Positions 1-11,000 are shown, counted from the stretch's first letter. The stretch: 64,000 nucleotides of DNA from Streptomyces sp. SUK 48 (GCF_009650765.1 NZ_CP045740.1:1054001-1118000), one strand, 5' to 3'. The notes: generated by a model from the letters alone, not told the origin. A program made the numbers and translations.

Positions 1-270
1 GTCATCCTGGACATCGGCGAGGACACCGCCGCGCTCATCATCCACACCGCCCCCGAACACGACGGACTCGAAATCCACGTCAGCCCCCTCGACCGGCCCG
101 AGCAGCGCACCCACGCTGCCGTGCGCCCACGCCACGTCGCCGACCGCACCATCCACTGCGTCCTCATCCACCCCCTGCCCGCCGGCACCTACACCGTCTG
201 GAAGGACGACGGCATCGCCCACGGCACTGTCACGCTCACCGGCGGAGGCGTGACCGAGTACCACTGGTGA
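1..270 (+). CDS. C-terminal end of a conserved small actinobacterial protein of unknown function (cut by window edge)
   Basis: The frame is open from the first base and stops at TGA 268-270, giving 89 residues without a start codon, so the 5' end lies outside the window. The visible part begins VILDIGEDTAALIIHT and ends in a GTVTLTGGGVTEYHW-like strand. It is rich in beta-strand residues with regularly spaced Gly, consistent with a compact beta-fold of about 100 residues. No catalytic motif, signal peptide or membrane segment is visible. I do not recognise a function. It is followed by a decayed region, so nothing can be inferred from the downstream side. Confidence 0.6.
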   Translation, partial: VILDIGEDTAALIIHTAPEHDGLEIHVSPLDRPEQRTHAAVRPRHVADRTIHCVLIHPLPAGTYTVWKDDGIAHGTVTLTGGGVTEYHW

Positions 271-487
271 CACCGGCTACTGCGCGATGTCCGACGACGG
301 CGCATGGATCTCTTTTTCACGCCATGCGCTGGAGAAGCCCTGCCCCATGAACCCCGGTCGCTCTCACTTGACGACTCCGGCGAATGTCTTTGTTCCCGTG
401 CCGGGCTGCTGGATCTGCTCCCTCCTGGCGGCTGTCGCTCACTCAGCCTGACGCGGCAAGGGCGGGCTGACGCTGCGCGACTGGACG

Positions 488-1027
488 GTGCTCGGGGCCG
501 CGGGCCACGCGAGAGGGGGGAGGTCGCCGAACGAAGGGCCGGGCGCGGCGGCCCGGCTCGCCGCCGGGCAGCTCGGGCGGCTGGCCGGGGCGGCGGTCAC
601 GGTCGCCGGTGCCGGACCGGCCGCCGGACCGCGGGCGATCGCCGACGCGCACGCCGAGGGGGTGCGCTGCCTGCGGGCCATGCATGTGCTCGGCCGGGAC
701 GGAAGCGGCGCCCGCGCCGCCGAACTCGGCTTCGTGGGCGTGCTGCTGGGCGACGACCACGATGTGGACGGCTTCGTCGCCGCCACCCTCGGGCCCCTGC
801 TGGAGTACGACGCCCAGCGCGGCACCCAGCTGGTGCGCACCCTGCGCGCCTACTTCGGCTGCGGCGGCAGCCTCACCCGGGCGAAGGAGGAGCTGCACGT
901 CCATGTGAACACGGTCGTCCAGCGACTGGACCGCGTCCACGCCCTCCTCGGCCCCGGCTGGAGCACCCCCGAGCAGACCCTGGAGCTGCAACTCGCGCTG
1001 CGCCTGCACCTGTTGTCCGACGGGTGA
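488..1027 (+). pseudogene. Remnant of a PucR-family transcriptional regulator (C-terminal half only)
   Basis: The 179-residue frame carries the C-terminal architecture of PucR/CdaR-type regulators: a GGDEF-like central segment containing GVLLGDDHDVDGFVAATLGP, then the PucR helix-turn-helix with YFGCGGSLTRAKEELHVHVN and NTVVQRLDRV. The amino-terminal sensory region (normally 200-400 residues) is missing. The frame is closed by a TGA at 449-451, and the GTG at 488 has no Shine-Dalgarno. The sequence just before it, LTLRDWTVLG, still looks like regulator linker, so the gene was probably truncated or frameshifted rather than built as a short protein. What the intact regulator controlled cannot be told. 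Confidence 0.6.
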
Positions 1028-1315
1028 CCGGCCCGGCACGGGCGACCCGGGATCCGCCGCGGAAGGTGTCGGTGACACCGGAAGGCATGAGGGGCGCCCC
1101 TGCCGGGGTGTGGCCGCCGCCTCGGCACCTTCGACGAGGGCTCCCGGTGGGCGATCCGCCGGACCGGCAGCCGCGCCTGCCCCAGCGTTCCGGCCACCTC
1201 CACGCGCTCGCCACCGGCCGTCACCGACCGGTCGTCGTACACCTCGTCCGCGGCGGGTTCGCGGTGGGAACGGCCGCCGAGGTGTCGGACGGAGCCGGCG
1301 GGGCATCGGCGGACT
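1028..1315. other. Intergenic, no gene supported
   Basis: Open frames exist on both strands but none has a ribosome site or recognisable domain. The minus strand can encode a 35-40 residue stretch with orderly alternation (around 1150-1270) that might be another gene remnant, but I cannot assign it. The stretch from 271 to 487 upstream of the PucR remnant also shows nothing I recognise. Confidence 0.5.
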
Positions 1316-2173
1316 ATGGATGCACGGTCATGGGCCCGGTCCTGGGCACCGAGAGGGCGCGGCGAGGTACGCAGAGCCGCGGACGGTAAGGCGATGACGG
1401 TGGCGGCCCGGTCCGGTTTCGCCGCCCGTGGGCTGATCCACGTCCTGGTGGGCGTCATCGCGCTGCGGATCGCCTTCGGCGGCGACGGCGGCCGGCAGCA
1501 GGCCGACCGGGGCGGCGCCCTGGAGGAACTGGCCGACCGGCCGCTCGGGGTGGCGTTGCTCTGGGTCGTCGGCGTCGCGCTCGCCGGTATGGCGCTGTGG
1601 CGGCTGTCGGAGGCGGTGCTCGGCGGTACGGGAGCGCGGGCGGGCAAGCCGTCGAAGCGGCTGGGGGCGGCGGGTCAGTGCGCCTTCTACGTCTTCCTGT
1701 CCTTCTCGGTGCTGGCCTACGCGCTCGGCTCCCGGGGCAGCGGCAGCGGGTCCTCCGACCGGAACACGCAGGACGTCACGGCCATGGCCCTGCGGTGGCC
1801 GGGCGGGCAGTGGCTGGTGGGCATCGGCGGCGCCGCCGTGGTGGTCATCGGCCTGTGGATGGCGATACGGGCCCTGCGCAAGAAGTTCCGCAAGGATCTG
1901 CGCGTCGAGGCCATGTCGGCCACGGCCAGGCGGATGACGGACTTCTTCGGCGTGGTCGGCGGCACGGCGCAGGGGGTCGTCTTCGCCGTGGCGGGCGGGT
2001 TCGCGATCGTCGCGGCCGCCCGGCACCGGGCCGGTGAGGCGAAGGGCATCGACAACACCCTGCGCTCCTTCCGCGATCTGCCGGCCGGGCCGTGGCTGCT
2101 CGCCCTCATCGCGCTGGGCCTGGCGGCGTTCGGGGTCTTCTCGTGGTGCTGCGCGCGGTGGCAGCGAGTGTGA
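1316..2173 (+). CDS. DUF1206 domain-containing membrane protein
   Basis: The 285-residue protein consists of three repeated units, each a pair of hydrophobic helices. The units begin near residues 35 (ARSGFAARGLIHVLVGVIAL), 115 (GAAGQCAFYVFLSFSVLAYA) and 210 (FGVVGGTAQGVVFAVAGGFA). This triple repeat with the ALWRLSEAVLG segment is the hallmark of the DUF1206 family, an integral membrane family of unknown role widespread in actinobacteria. Length matches the family. ATG 1316 is the longest start; the in-frame ATG at residue 27 sits closer to the first repeat and is an alternative. No operon partner: the next gene is on the other strand. Confidence 0.85.
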   Translation: MDARSWARSWAPRGRGEVRRAADGKAMTVAARSGFAARGLIHVLVGVIALRIAFGGDGGRQQADRGGALEELADRPLGVALLWVVGVALAGMALWRLSEAVLGGTGARAGKPSKRLGAAGQCAFYVFLSFSVLAYALGSRGSGSGSSDRNTQDVTAMALRWPGGQWLVGIGGAAVVVIGLWMAIRALRKKFRKDLRVEAMSATARRMTDFFGVVGGTAQGVVFAVAGGFAIVAAARHRAGEAKGIDNTLRSFRDLPAGPWLLALIALGLAAFGVFSWCCARWQRV

Positions 2174-2207
2174 CCGGGCGACGCGGCCGCTCGTAGCGAC
2201 GGCTCGC

Positions 2208-2262
2208 TCGCGGCGGCTCAGTCGCGGTGGCCTGGTCCCGGTCGCGGCGGCTCAGTCGCGGT
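2208..2262. repeat. 21-bp direct repeat, two copies
   Basis: The unit TCGCGGCGGCTCAGTCGCGG followed by T occurs at 2208-2228 and again at 2242-2262, 34 bp apart. The second copy spans the stop codon of the minus-strand ATPase gene, so one copy is coding and the other is 3' flank. It looks like a recent local duplication. Confidence 0.75.
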
Positions 2263-2866
2263 CGGCGGTCGCGGAGGCGCGAGGCGTCTCCGGGTGGCCG
2301 TCGGCGCGTTGACGGCACCGCGGTCCGGGGCGCCGGGTCCGCGCGCACGGCCGGTCGGCGTCCTCTCCGGGTCCGGTCTCCTCGCTGTCCGCGAGGGCGA
2401 TCCGGACGGTGACCCACTTGCCCGTCGGCTCGGGCCGGATCTCGAACGACTCGGCGACCGCCAGGACGATCTCCAGCCCGTGCTGCCCCACCCGGCGGGG
2501 TTCCGCGGCCCGGACCACCGGGGGAATGGGAACGGAGTCCCACACCGAGATCTCGATCCGGGGGTCTTCCGTCGGGCCACCGATGATCCGCAGGTCCATG
2601 CGGAGGGGGCCGGGCGCGTATTTGCACGCGTTGGTGACCATTTCGCTGACCACGAGCCGGGTGAGGTCGAGGGCGCGCGCGGAGACCGCGACGCCGTGCT
2701 CGGTCCGGGCACGGCTCAGGAACCGGGCCGCCCGGTGCCGGGCCGCGGCAATGCATCCGAGGTCCCCGTCGAACTCGGCGACGGCGGCCATCGGTTCGGC
2801 GGGCACGGGCCATCGGCCACCGGTACGGGGCCGGGGCGCCGTGCGGATCGTTGGCGCTGCGTTCAC
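2252..2866 (-). CDS. ATP-binding protein, anti-sigma-factor (RsbW-like) HATPase family
   Basis: The gene encodes about 204 residues from GTG 2866. It has the GHKL ATPase signature of Streptomyces anti-sigma/regulatory ATPases: N-box VVSEMVTNACKYAPG, G1 region EISVWDSVPIPP and G2 region HGLEIVLAVAESFEI, then GKWVTVRIAL. The proteins of this type whose role is known phosphorylate or bind sigma-factor antagonists, but most of the very many Streptomyces copies have no known partner. The last 40 residues are Arg/Pro-rich and differ from the family core; their end lies inside the local 21-bp repeat, so the tail may be a recent extension. Start chosen because the region before GTG 2866 lacks family sequence. 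Confidence 0.75.
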   Translation of the reverse strand: MNAAPTIRTAPRPRTGGRWPVPAEPMAAVAEFDGDLGCIAAARHRAARFLSRARTEHGVAVSARALDLTRLVVSEMVTNACKYAPGPLRMDLRIIGGPTEDPRIEISVWDSVPIPPVVRAAEPRRVGQHGLEIVLAVAESFEIRPEPTGKWVTVRIALADSEETGPGEDADRPCARTRRPGPRCRQRADGHPETPRASATADRD

Positions 2867-3031
2867 GTGGCGGCCCCTACCCCGGTCCGCACACTCCATG
2901 CCTGGAAATCGTCGCGACGTTTCTCACAGGGCAGCCGAAGACCCTCGCGTGGCCTCTCTATCCCAATTAAGACCGACCCGACATGGTTTGCACCGATCTG
3001 ATCCGGTCCGGCCTGCTCCTCACGAGAGGCC

Positions 3032-4390
3032 CTAGCTCCGCCGGCGTGTCAGCGCGATGCCGACGGCGCCGAGCGCGCAGGCGATGCCCGCCACCAGGTA
3101 GGCCAGGTGGTAGCCGCTGAGCCGGTTGTCGGTGGTCGCGGCGAGGAGGACCAGGGCGGCGACGCCCGCGCTGGAGCCGATCTGCTGGGCGACGACGTTG
3201 ACCGCGCCGGCGACGGCGTGCTGCTCCGGGGGGACGTCGGAGAGTCCGGAGGTGGTCATGGCGGGGAAGTTGAGGCCCTGGCCGAACCCGCTGATCACCA
3301 GGCCGGGCAGGACGTGCAGGAGATAACTGCCGTGCGGCGGGGTGGTGACCCACAGGGCGGTCCCCGCGCCGATCAGGAGCAGGCCGGTGACCATGAGGGT
3401 GCGCGGGCTGTACCTGGCCAGCAGGCGTCCGGTGGCGAAGTTGGCCGTGAGGAAGACCGTCAGGGACATCGGGACCAGGGAGAGACCGGATTCGACCGGT
3501 GAGTAGCCCAGCATGCCCTGGAGATACAGCGGCGCGAAGAAGACGATCGCGACCGACGCCGTGTACTGGAGGAACGCCGCCGCGGTGGCCAGCCGTACCG
3601 AGGAGATCCGGAAGAGGGCCAGCGGCAACAGCGGTCCGGGGGTGCGGTGTTCGTGTACGGCGAAGAGCACCAGGAGGACGACCGCCGCGGCGATGAGCAC
3701 CCAGGCCCAGGTCCCGCCGAGGCTCACGCCGATGACGAGCAGCGCGAGCCCGAGGGTGCCGGATATGGCGCCGGCCATGTCCAGCGGGACCCTGCTGCCC
3801 GCCCCGTCGGGCAGCCCGGAGCGGGTGATCGCGAGCACGATCGCGCCGAGCAGCACCGAGAACCACAGCACCGACCGCCAGCCGAGGAACTCGGTCAGCA
3901 CGCCGCCCAGCAGCATCCCGCCGCTGAAGCTGGCCGCGCCGACCGCCGCGTACACGCCGAGCGCCCGGCCCCGGCTCGGGCCCTCCGGGAACACCTCGGT
4001 CAGCAGGGCCAGTGCCGCCGGGCCCGACAGGGCCGCGCCGATGCCCTGGACCGCCCGCGCGCCGAGCAGCACCGCGCCGTCCGGCGCCAGCGCCCCGGCC
4101 AGCGCGGCCACGGTGAACAGGGCGACCCCGGCCTCGAAGACCCGGCGCCGGCCGAACACATCGGCCAGCCGGCCGCCCACCAGCAGGAAGCCGGCGAAGG
4201 TGACCGAATAGGCCGTCATGACCCACTGGAGCGTGGTGTCGCGCAGATCGAAACGGGCCCCGACGGACGGCAGGGCGGCGTTCAGTACGGCCATCCCGCT
4301 GAGGTCCAGTGCGAGCGCCCCGGCCAGCACCCCGAGCGCCAGGCCCGGCCGGTACGACAAGGCCCGCCCCTGTGCTGATGTGTTGAGCAT
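3032..4390 (-). CDS. MFS multidrug efflux transporter, DHA2 (14-TMS, EmrB/QacA) type
   Basis: A 452-residue, strongly hydrophobic protein. It shows the MFS motif A loop GGRLADVFGRRRVFEAG between helices 2 and 3, the QWVMTAYSVTFA helix typical of the DHA2 drug:H+ antiporters, and the motif C-like ALGVYAAVGAASFSGGMLLGG helix. The start ATG 4390 has a purine-rich GAGGAGAGGAAG upstream. It is divergent from the PKS/NRPS gene at 5054, with 660 bp between. Placement next to the biosynthetic genes suggests export of, or self-protection against, the cluster product; that is inference, and the substrate is not visible in the sequence. Confidence 0.85.
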   Translation of the reverse strand: MLNTSAQGRALSYRPGLALGVLAGALALDLSGMAVLNAALPSVGARFDLRDTTLQWVMTAYSVTFAGFLLVGGRLADVFGRRRVFEAGVALFTVAALAGALAPDGAVLLGARAVQGIGAALSGPAALALLTEVFPEGPSRGRALGVYAAVGAASFSGGMLLGGVLTEFLGWRSVLWFSVLLGAIVLAITRSGLPDGAGSRVPLDMAGAISGTLGLALLVIGVSLGGTWAWVLIAAAVVLLVLFAVHEHRTPGPLLPLALFRISSVRLATAAAFLQYTASVAIVFFAPLYLQGMLGYSPVESGLSLVPMSLTVFLTANFATGRLLARYSPRTLMVTGLLLIGAGTALWVTTPPHGSYLLHVLPGLVISGFGQGLNFPAMTTSGLSDVPPEQHAVAGAVNVVAQQIGSSAGVAALVLLAATTDNRLSGYHLAYLVAGIACALGAVGIALTRRRS

Positions 4391-5053
4391 CGCGGCGCTG
4401 CTTCCTCTCCTCAGGACACGAACCCCCTAAGACGATCACCGCGCCCCACCCAGGTCAATGTCCCGTATTCCAAGTGGCTTGAAACAAGGCTCAGTTCATA
4501 CGGCCGGCCAGCATGCAAGCCGGAGAACCGGCCACCGGGGAGTCAAATCTTGCCAGTGCGAGATCCGGCCAGTAGACACTCTTGCCCCACCAATCACCGG
4601 ATGGCAGGCTGACATATGCCGATCGGGGTGAGCACCTGGTCCAGCGGTCCGTCCGGGGTAAAGCGGACCGTGATTCCCGTCGGCGGTGGCCGTGCGGGCG
4701 TGGGGTTTCGCCTGTACGTCGCCATAGTCAACGCAACTGACCGTGAGCTGATTCTGTCGGGATGACTCAACGAGGGCGGTCCAGTGCAGTCATGGGGTAT
4801 TCGGCGGTTCCGCCTTTGCGCACGGGGCCACGCGATCCGTCGGGCGTGAGCCGGTGGCCGTCCGCTGACCACGGACGCTCGATCGATCGGACATTCCTCC
4901 AACTCCTTTTCCCTCAGCACCTCTTGGCTGATTTCACATGTGCGGTGACGCGCCGGAGTACCCGGCGCGGCTGAACCAACCCCTGTGTCCGTGAACCATC
5001 TCCGCTTTCGGCCGTCGACCGGCCCATTCCATCCGCCTTGCCGAGGAGGCGAA
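4391..5053. promoter_or_regulatory. Divergent intergenic region between exporter and PKS/NRPS gene
   Basis: This 663-bp stretch has lower G+C than its surroundings and must hold the promoters for both directions. A minus-strand frame of 43 codons (4594-4725) lacks a Shine-Dalgarno and I do not accept it as a gene. A GTG at 4985 could lengthen the PKS by 23 residues, but the ribosome site GGAGGCGAA lies just before ATG 5054, which I take as the start. A short inverted repeat CAAG-TGG-CTTG near 4470 is weak. No regulator gene for the cluster is present here. Confidence 0.5.
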
Positions 5054-8000
5054 ATGCCCCAAGAGCGTGGGGCGCGCGATGTGCGCGCCGTCACAGAATT
5101 TCTGCTTTCTCGCTTCGTGGAGCTGCTGGACGTTTCCAGGGACACGGTGGACCGCTGGGCGCCGATGCACCAGTACGGTCTGGATTCGGCCAAGGCGGCC
5201 ACGCTCGCCGCCTCGTTGTCCGCATTCCTCGGCCGGCCGGTTCCGGTCACCTGGATGTGGCAATATCCGACCGTCGACGAGCTGTCCCGGGCCCTGGTCG
5301 AGGGTCCGCCCGCCGCGCCGCAGGCCGCCGCCCCGGGCCGGGACCGCCGTGGGCCCTCGTACGAGCCCGTCGCGATCGTGGGCATCGGCTGCCGGTTCCC
5401 CGGCGGCCCGGACCCCTCCTCGTTCTGGCGGCTGCTGGCCGAGGGGCGCGACGCCGTGGGGTCGGTGCCGGCCGCGCGGCGCGAGCTGCTGCGCGACACG
5501 GTGCGCTGGGGCGGATTCATCGACGGCATCGACCGGTTCGACCCGCTGTTCTTCGGCATCTCGCCCCGGGAAGCCGTCCAGATGGACCCGCAGCAGCGGC
5601 TGATCCTGGAGCTGGCCTGGGAGGCGCTGGAGGACGCGGGTGTCCCGCCGCTCGGTCTGGTCGGCAGCGACACCGGCGTGTTCATGGCCTCCTGCTGGGG
5701 CGACTACGCGGCGCTCGCGCACTACCGGGGCCCCGACAGCCAGATCACCCCGCACACCGCGACCGGCATGCACGACGGCATCATCGCCAACCGCGTCTCC
5801 TACGTCCTCGGGCTCCAGGGCCCGAGCATGGCCATCGACGCCGCCTGCGCCGGATCACTGGTCTCGGTGCATCTGGGCTGCCAGTCGATCTGGATGGGCG
5901 AGAGCGAGCTGGTGCTGGCCGGCGGCGTGAACCTGAGCTTCGTCTCCGACTACTACACGGCCATGGACCAGATGGGCGCGCTCGCCCCGGACGGCCGCTG
6001 CAAGACCTTCGACGCGCGTGCCGACGGCTATGTCCGCGGCGAGGGCGCCGGGGTCGTCGTACTGGCCCCGCTCAGTGTGGCGCTGGAGCGCGAGCTGCCG
6101 GTGTACTGCCTGATCAAGGGGAGCTCGGCCAACAACGACGGGCTGAGCAACGGCATGACGGCGCCCAGTCCGCAGGCGCAGGAGCTGATGCTGCGCACCG
6201 CGTACCGGCGGGCCGGGATCGCGCCGTCCCTCGTGGACTACATCGAGTGCCACGGCTCCGCGACACCGCTCGGCGACCCGATCGAGGCCAACGCCATCGG
6301 CGCGGTCCTGGGCGGCGACCGGCCCGTGCCGCTGCGGCTCGGGTCCGTCAAGTCCAACGTCGGACACCTGGAGGCGGCGGCCGGGATCGTCGGCCTGGTC
6401 AAGCTGGCGCTGTCGATCCGCAACGGGGTGCTGCCGGCGAGCCTGCACTACACCGCCCCGAACCCGCAGATCCTCTTCGACGAGTACGGGCTCGCCGTGC
6501 AGGACCGGCTGACCGCGTGGCCGCGCCGGTCCGACGCGCGCCGCGGCGGCGTCAGCTCGTTCGGGTTCGGCGGCGCGATCTGCCATGTCGCCGTCGAGGA
6601 ACTGCCGCGCCCCGAGGGCAGGCTCCTGCTGCTGGCCGAGGACTCCCCCGAGGCGCTGGCCGACCGGGCCCGGGCGCTGCGGGACGAGTCCGATCTGCGG
6701 GAGGTCTGCGGGCGCGCGCCCGGCGAGGGAAGGTTCCGGCTCGCGGCGGCCGCCCGCGACATGGGTGAACTCCGTTCCCAGCTGGACGCGTTCGCCGCCG
6801 GTACGGCGGCCCCGGGTCTCAGCGTCGGGGAGGCGGGCGGTCGCCGGCCGCGAGTGGCGTTCCTGTTCTCCGGCAACGGCTCGCAATGGGTCGGCATGGG
6901 ACGGCAGTTGCTCGCCGGGATGCCGGTGTTCCGCCGCTCCATGATGCGTTCGGACCGGCGGATGCGGGAGCTGCTGGGCTTCTCCCTGGTGGACCAGCTC
7001 CTCGCGGCCGACGGGCGCCTGGACGACATGGACGTCTTCCAGCCGCTGCTGTTCTGTATGCAGGTCGCGCTGGCCGACGCCTGGCGCTCGCTGGGGGTGG
7101 AGCCGGACGTCGTGGTGGGCCAGAGCGTCGGCGAGTTCGCCGCCTCGCACATCGCCGGGGCGCTCGATTTCGAGGACGCGGCACGGCTGGCGGCCTGCCA
7201 CGGCAGGCTGCTCCAGCAGCTGGCCGTCGGCCGCGGCGACGGCATCGTGGTCACCACCGACGCCGCCGCCGTCCGGCCGTATCTGACCGGGCAGCTCACC
7301 GTGTCCGGCCACAACGGCCCGGACTCCACGCTGGTCACCGGCGCCCCGCAGGAGATCGACGCGCTCGTCCAGCGGCTGACCGAGGAGGGGATCACGACCC
7401 ATCGGGTGCGGATGGGCCACGCGCCCCACTCCCCGCTGGTCGACCACGTCCTCGCCCCGCTGCGGGCCGAACTCGCCGGCATCAGGCCCCGGACGACCCG
7501 CGTCCCGATGATCTCGACGGTCACCGGCGAGCGCGTCGACGGCGCCGAACTCGGGCCCGGCTACTGGGCGGACAACCTGCGCCACGAGATCCAGATGGTC
7601 AAGGCCCTCACGGCGCTGGGCGCGCACGACGTCGACGCGGTCGTCGAACTCTCTCCCCACCCCCTCCTGCTCAAGCCGGCCTCGCAACTCCTGGACGCGG
7701 CGACCCTGCCCTCGCTGCGACGCGGCGCCGACGAGGCGCAGACCCTGCTGAGTTCGCTCGGCGCGCTGTACGCCGCCGGCCATCCCGTCACGGCGTCCCC
7801 GTTCCGCACGGGCGACCGGGGACGGCATGTCGCCCCGGTGCAGGGCGCCCCCGCGGGCGACGAAGACCTGCGTCTCGTACCGGTCTCCGCCCATTCGGCG
7901 GCGGCCCTCGCCGACACCTGCCGTGCCCTGTCGAACCATGTCGAACGCGACGCGGGCCTGCGGGTGTCCGACCTCGCCTACACGCTCGCGACCCGGCGCA

Positions 8001-11000
8001 CCCATCTGAACCACCGGGTGGCGCTGCTGGCCGGCAGCCGGCAGGACGTGCTGGACGGGCTCGCCCGGGTCGCCGCCGGACGCCCGCACCCCGACGTCGT
8101 CACCGGCACGGTGTCCGGCGGCACCGACCGGCGGGTGGCCCTTGTCTTCTCCGGCGGCGGGACCCAATGGGTCGGCATGGGACGGGAGTTGCTACGCACG
8201 CATGCCGGGTTCCGCGACTGGATGCACGCCTGCGACACCGCCGTCCGCGCGGCCGGCGGCTGCTCGGTGCTCGAACAGCTCGCCGCTCCCGAGAGCGCGG
8301 CCCGGTTCGAGGAGATGGACTTCCAGCAGCCGGTCCTGTTCGCCCTCCAGGTGTCGCTGGCGCGGGTCTGGCTGGGGCTCGGCATCCAGCCGGCCGCCGT
8401 CGTCGGGCACAGTCTGGGCGAGGTCGCGGCCGCGTGTGTCGCGGGAGCGCTGTCGCTGGACGACGCGGCCCGGGTCGTCGTGGCCCGGTCGCATCTGCTC
8501 GAACGCGAGGCGGCCCCCGGCGCCATGATCTCGGTCGACCTGCCGGAGGCGGAGCTGCTGCCGTGGCTCGCGCCGTACGCCGAGCACGCGGCCGTCGCCG
8601 TCGTCAACAGCCCCACCAGCGCGGCGGTTTCGGGCTCGCCCGAGGCGGTCCGCGCCCTGGAGGCGGACCTGCGGGCGGCCGGGATCTCGACCAGGAACAT
8701 CCGGGTCGAGCGGCCGGTGCACAGCCCGGGCATGGATCCGCTGACCGGGCCGCTGCGTGAACGCATCGACGGCATCGTCCCGTTGACCGGCAGCATCGAC
8801 TTCCACTCCACGGCACTGGCCGGGGCGGTGAACCCGGTCGTGGACGTCGACTACTGGGTGCACAATCTGCGCAACCAGGTCCGGTTCGCCGAGACGATCG
8901 GCGCGCTGGTCGAGGACGGCGTCGGCACCTTCGTGGAGATCGGCCCGCACGAGACGCTGCGCGGCGCGGTCGAGGAGATCGCGCTGACCCAGGGTGCCCG
9001 GGTGCACGCGGTCAACTCCCTGCGGCGCGGCGAGAGCGATCTGCGGTGCCTGCTGGAGGCGGCCGCGTCGCTGCACGTCAGGGGGGTGCCGCTGAGCTTC
9101 GACACGCTGTTCGCGGACGATGCCGAGGTCGTGGAGACCCCGCTCGTGCAGTGGCAGAATGAGCGCTACTGGCTGGATGCCGTGCCGCGCGTCGACGGTG
9201 TCGTGCCCAGTACGGTCGTACCGGTCGTACCGGGCGCGGCGGCCGTGTCGACCGGGTCGGCCGCCTCGGCTGTACCGTCCGCATCGGCTGTGCCTGCCGC
9301 CTCGGCCGTGGCGGTCGCGGAGGCCGTGGCCGAGCCGGTGGGTACGGCCGCGCCGGGCAGGTCGGTGGAGGAGCTGGTCCTCGGCGAGATCGCCGATGTG
9401 CTGGGCGTGCCGGAGGACCGGTTCGACGCGGGGTCGAGCCTGCGCGACTTCGGGCTCGACTCGATGCTCGCGATCCGCCTGGTCAACCGGGTGCAGTCGC
9501 TGTTCGGGCAGCGGGTGTCGCCGGTGGTGTTCCTGGACGGCCGGAGCATCTCCGAGATCGTCGGCCATCTCGGTGAGGTGGTCGGCGGGCAGAGCGCGTC
9601 GGCCCCGGCCGTCACCCAGGCCCCGCCCGCGGCCGTCTCCTCCGCCCAAGCCCCGACCGCGGCACCACGGCCCACCCCCACCCCGCCCTCCCCTGCCACC
9701 GTCCCCGCCGCCACTCCCGCCCCGTCCCGCACCCCCCTCGACACGCTCTCCGCCCTCTCCGAACTGGACGCCGAGGAACTCCTGGAGGAGCTCGCCGCCC
9801 GCGGCCTCCTCGAACCCACCGACGCGCCCGCCATCGGCCAACTCCGCGCCGAGGGGCTCGGCTTCGCACTGGCACCGGCGTCGCACGGCCAAGCCTCGCT
9901 GTGGTTCATGCAGCAGATCGACCCGGACGCCGTGCCGTACAACTTCATGGTGGCCGCCCGGGTCCGGACCGAGGTCGACGCACCGGCCCTGGAACGCGCC
10001 GTGGCGGCCGTGATGCGGCGGCACCCCGCGCTGCGCACGATCTTCGTGGAGGCGGGCGGCAGCCCGTACCAGGTCATCCTCGACCAGCCGGAGTACGAGT
10101 TCCTGGTCACGGACAGCACGCACCTGGACGACGCGCAGGCCCGCGAGGAACTCGCCGTGTACGGCCACATGCCGCTGGACCTGGACAACGGGCCGCTGGT
10201 GCGGGTCGTCCTGATGACGCGCGGACCGGCCGACCACTATCTGCTGGTCCTCGTGCACCACATCGCCTCGGACGCCGCGTCGGCCGATGTGATGATCCGC
10301 GAACTCCAGGCGTTCTACGAGGGCGTCGACCCCGAGACCGTCGAACCGGTCGCGCCGTACACGGAGTTCGTGGAGTGGGAGCGTCAGTGGCTGGCCGGCC
10401 CCGCCGCGGAGGCGGCGCTGGACTGGTGGTCGCGGCGGCTGGCCGATCCGCCCGCCCACCTCGATCTGTCCCCGTCGAGCGCCCGCCCGGTGTCACCTAC
10501 GAGGGCCGCGACCTCGCCTTCCGCTGGAGCGCCGAAGAGACGCGGGCGCTGCGGGAGTTCGCGGTGCGCGAGGGGGTGTCGATCAGCACCGTGGTGCTGG
10601 CCGGATTCTTCGCGACCCTGAATCGCGCGGCCGGCGTCGAGGACTCGGTCCTCGCCACCGCCATCGCGCAACGCGCGGAATCCGGCTGGGAGTCCGCCAT
10701 CGGCTACTACCTGAACACGGTCCTGGTACGGGCGAAACCGGCCGGTGACCGGGGCTTCAGGGAGCTGCTGGGTGAGGTGCACGCGTTCTCGCTCGGCCTG
10801 CTGGAGCACATGAACTACCCGCTCGACCTGCTGGCGTCCGAACTGAAGCCCCCGCGGGCCGAGGGCCGCTCGCCGTGGTTCGACGTCGTCCTCAACTGGC
10901 TCTCCTCGGACGCCTTTCCGCGCTCCGTGAAGCTCTTCCACGGCATCGGCGACACCATCGCGCCCGAGGGCGCGCTGCCCCTGGAGCCGCTGCCCGTACG

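Noticed and set aside
443..1306. Long minus-strand frames opposite the PucR remnant
   Set aside because: Arg/Pro/Gly-rich translations without ribosome site or domain; shadows produced by high G+C.
4594..4725. Possible 43-codon minus-strand gene in the exporter-PKS gap
   Set aside because: No Shine-Dalgarno, no recognisable sequence, and it sits in a promoter region.
4985..5053. Upstream GTG as start of the PKS/NRPS gene
   Set aside because: The GGAGGCGAA ribosome site lies directly before ATG 5054, and the extra 23 residues do not belong to an ACP.
10469..10474. Programmed ribosomal frameshift in the PKS/NRPS gene
   Set aside because: TCCCCG is not a proper slippery heptamer and no stimulatory structure is evident; a lost base or sequencing error is simpler.
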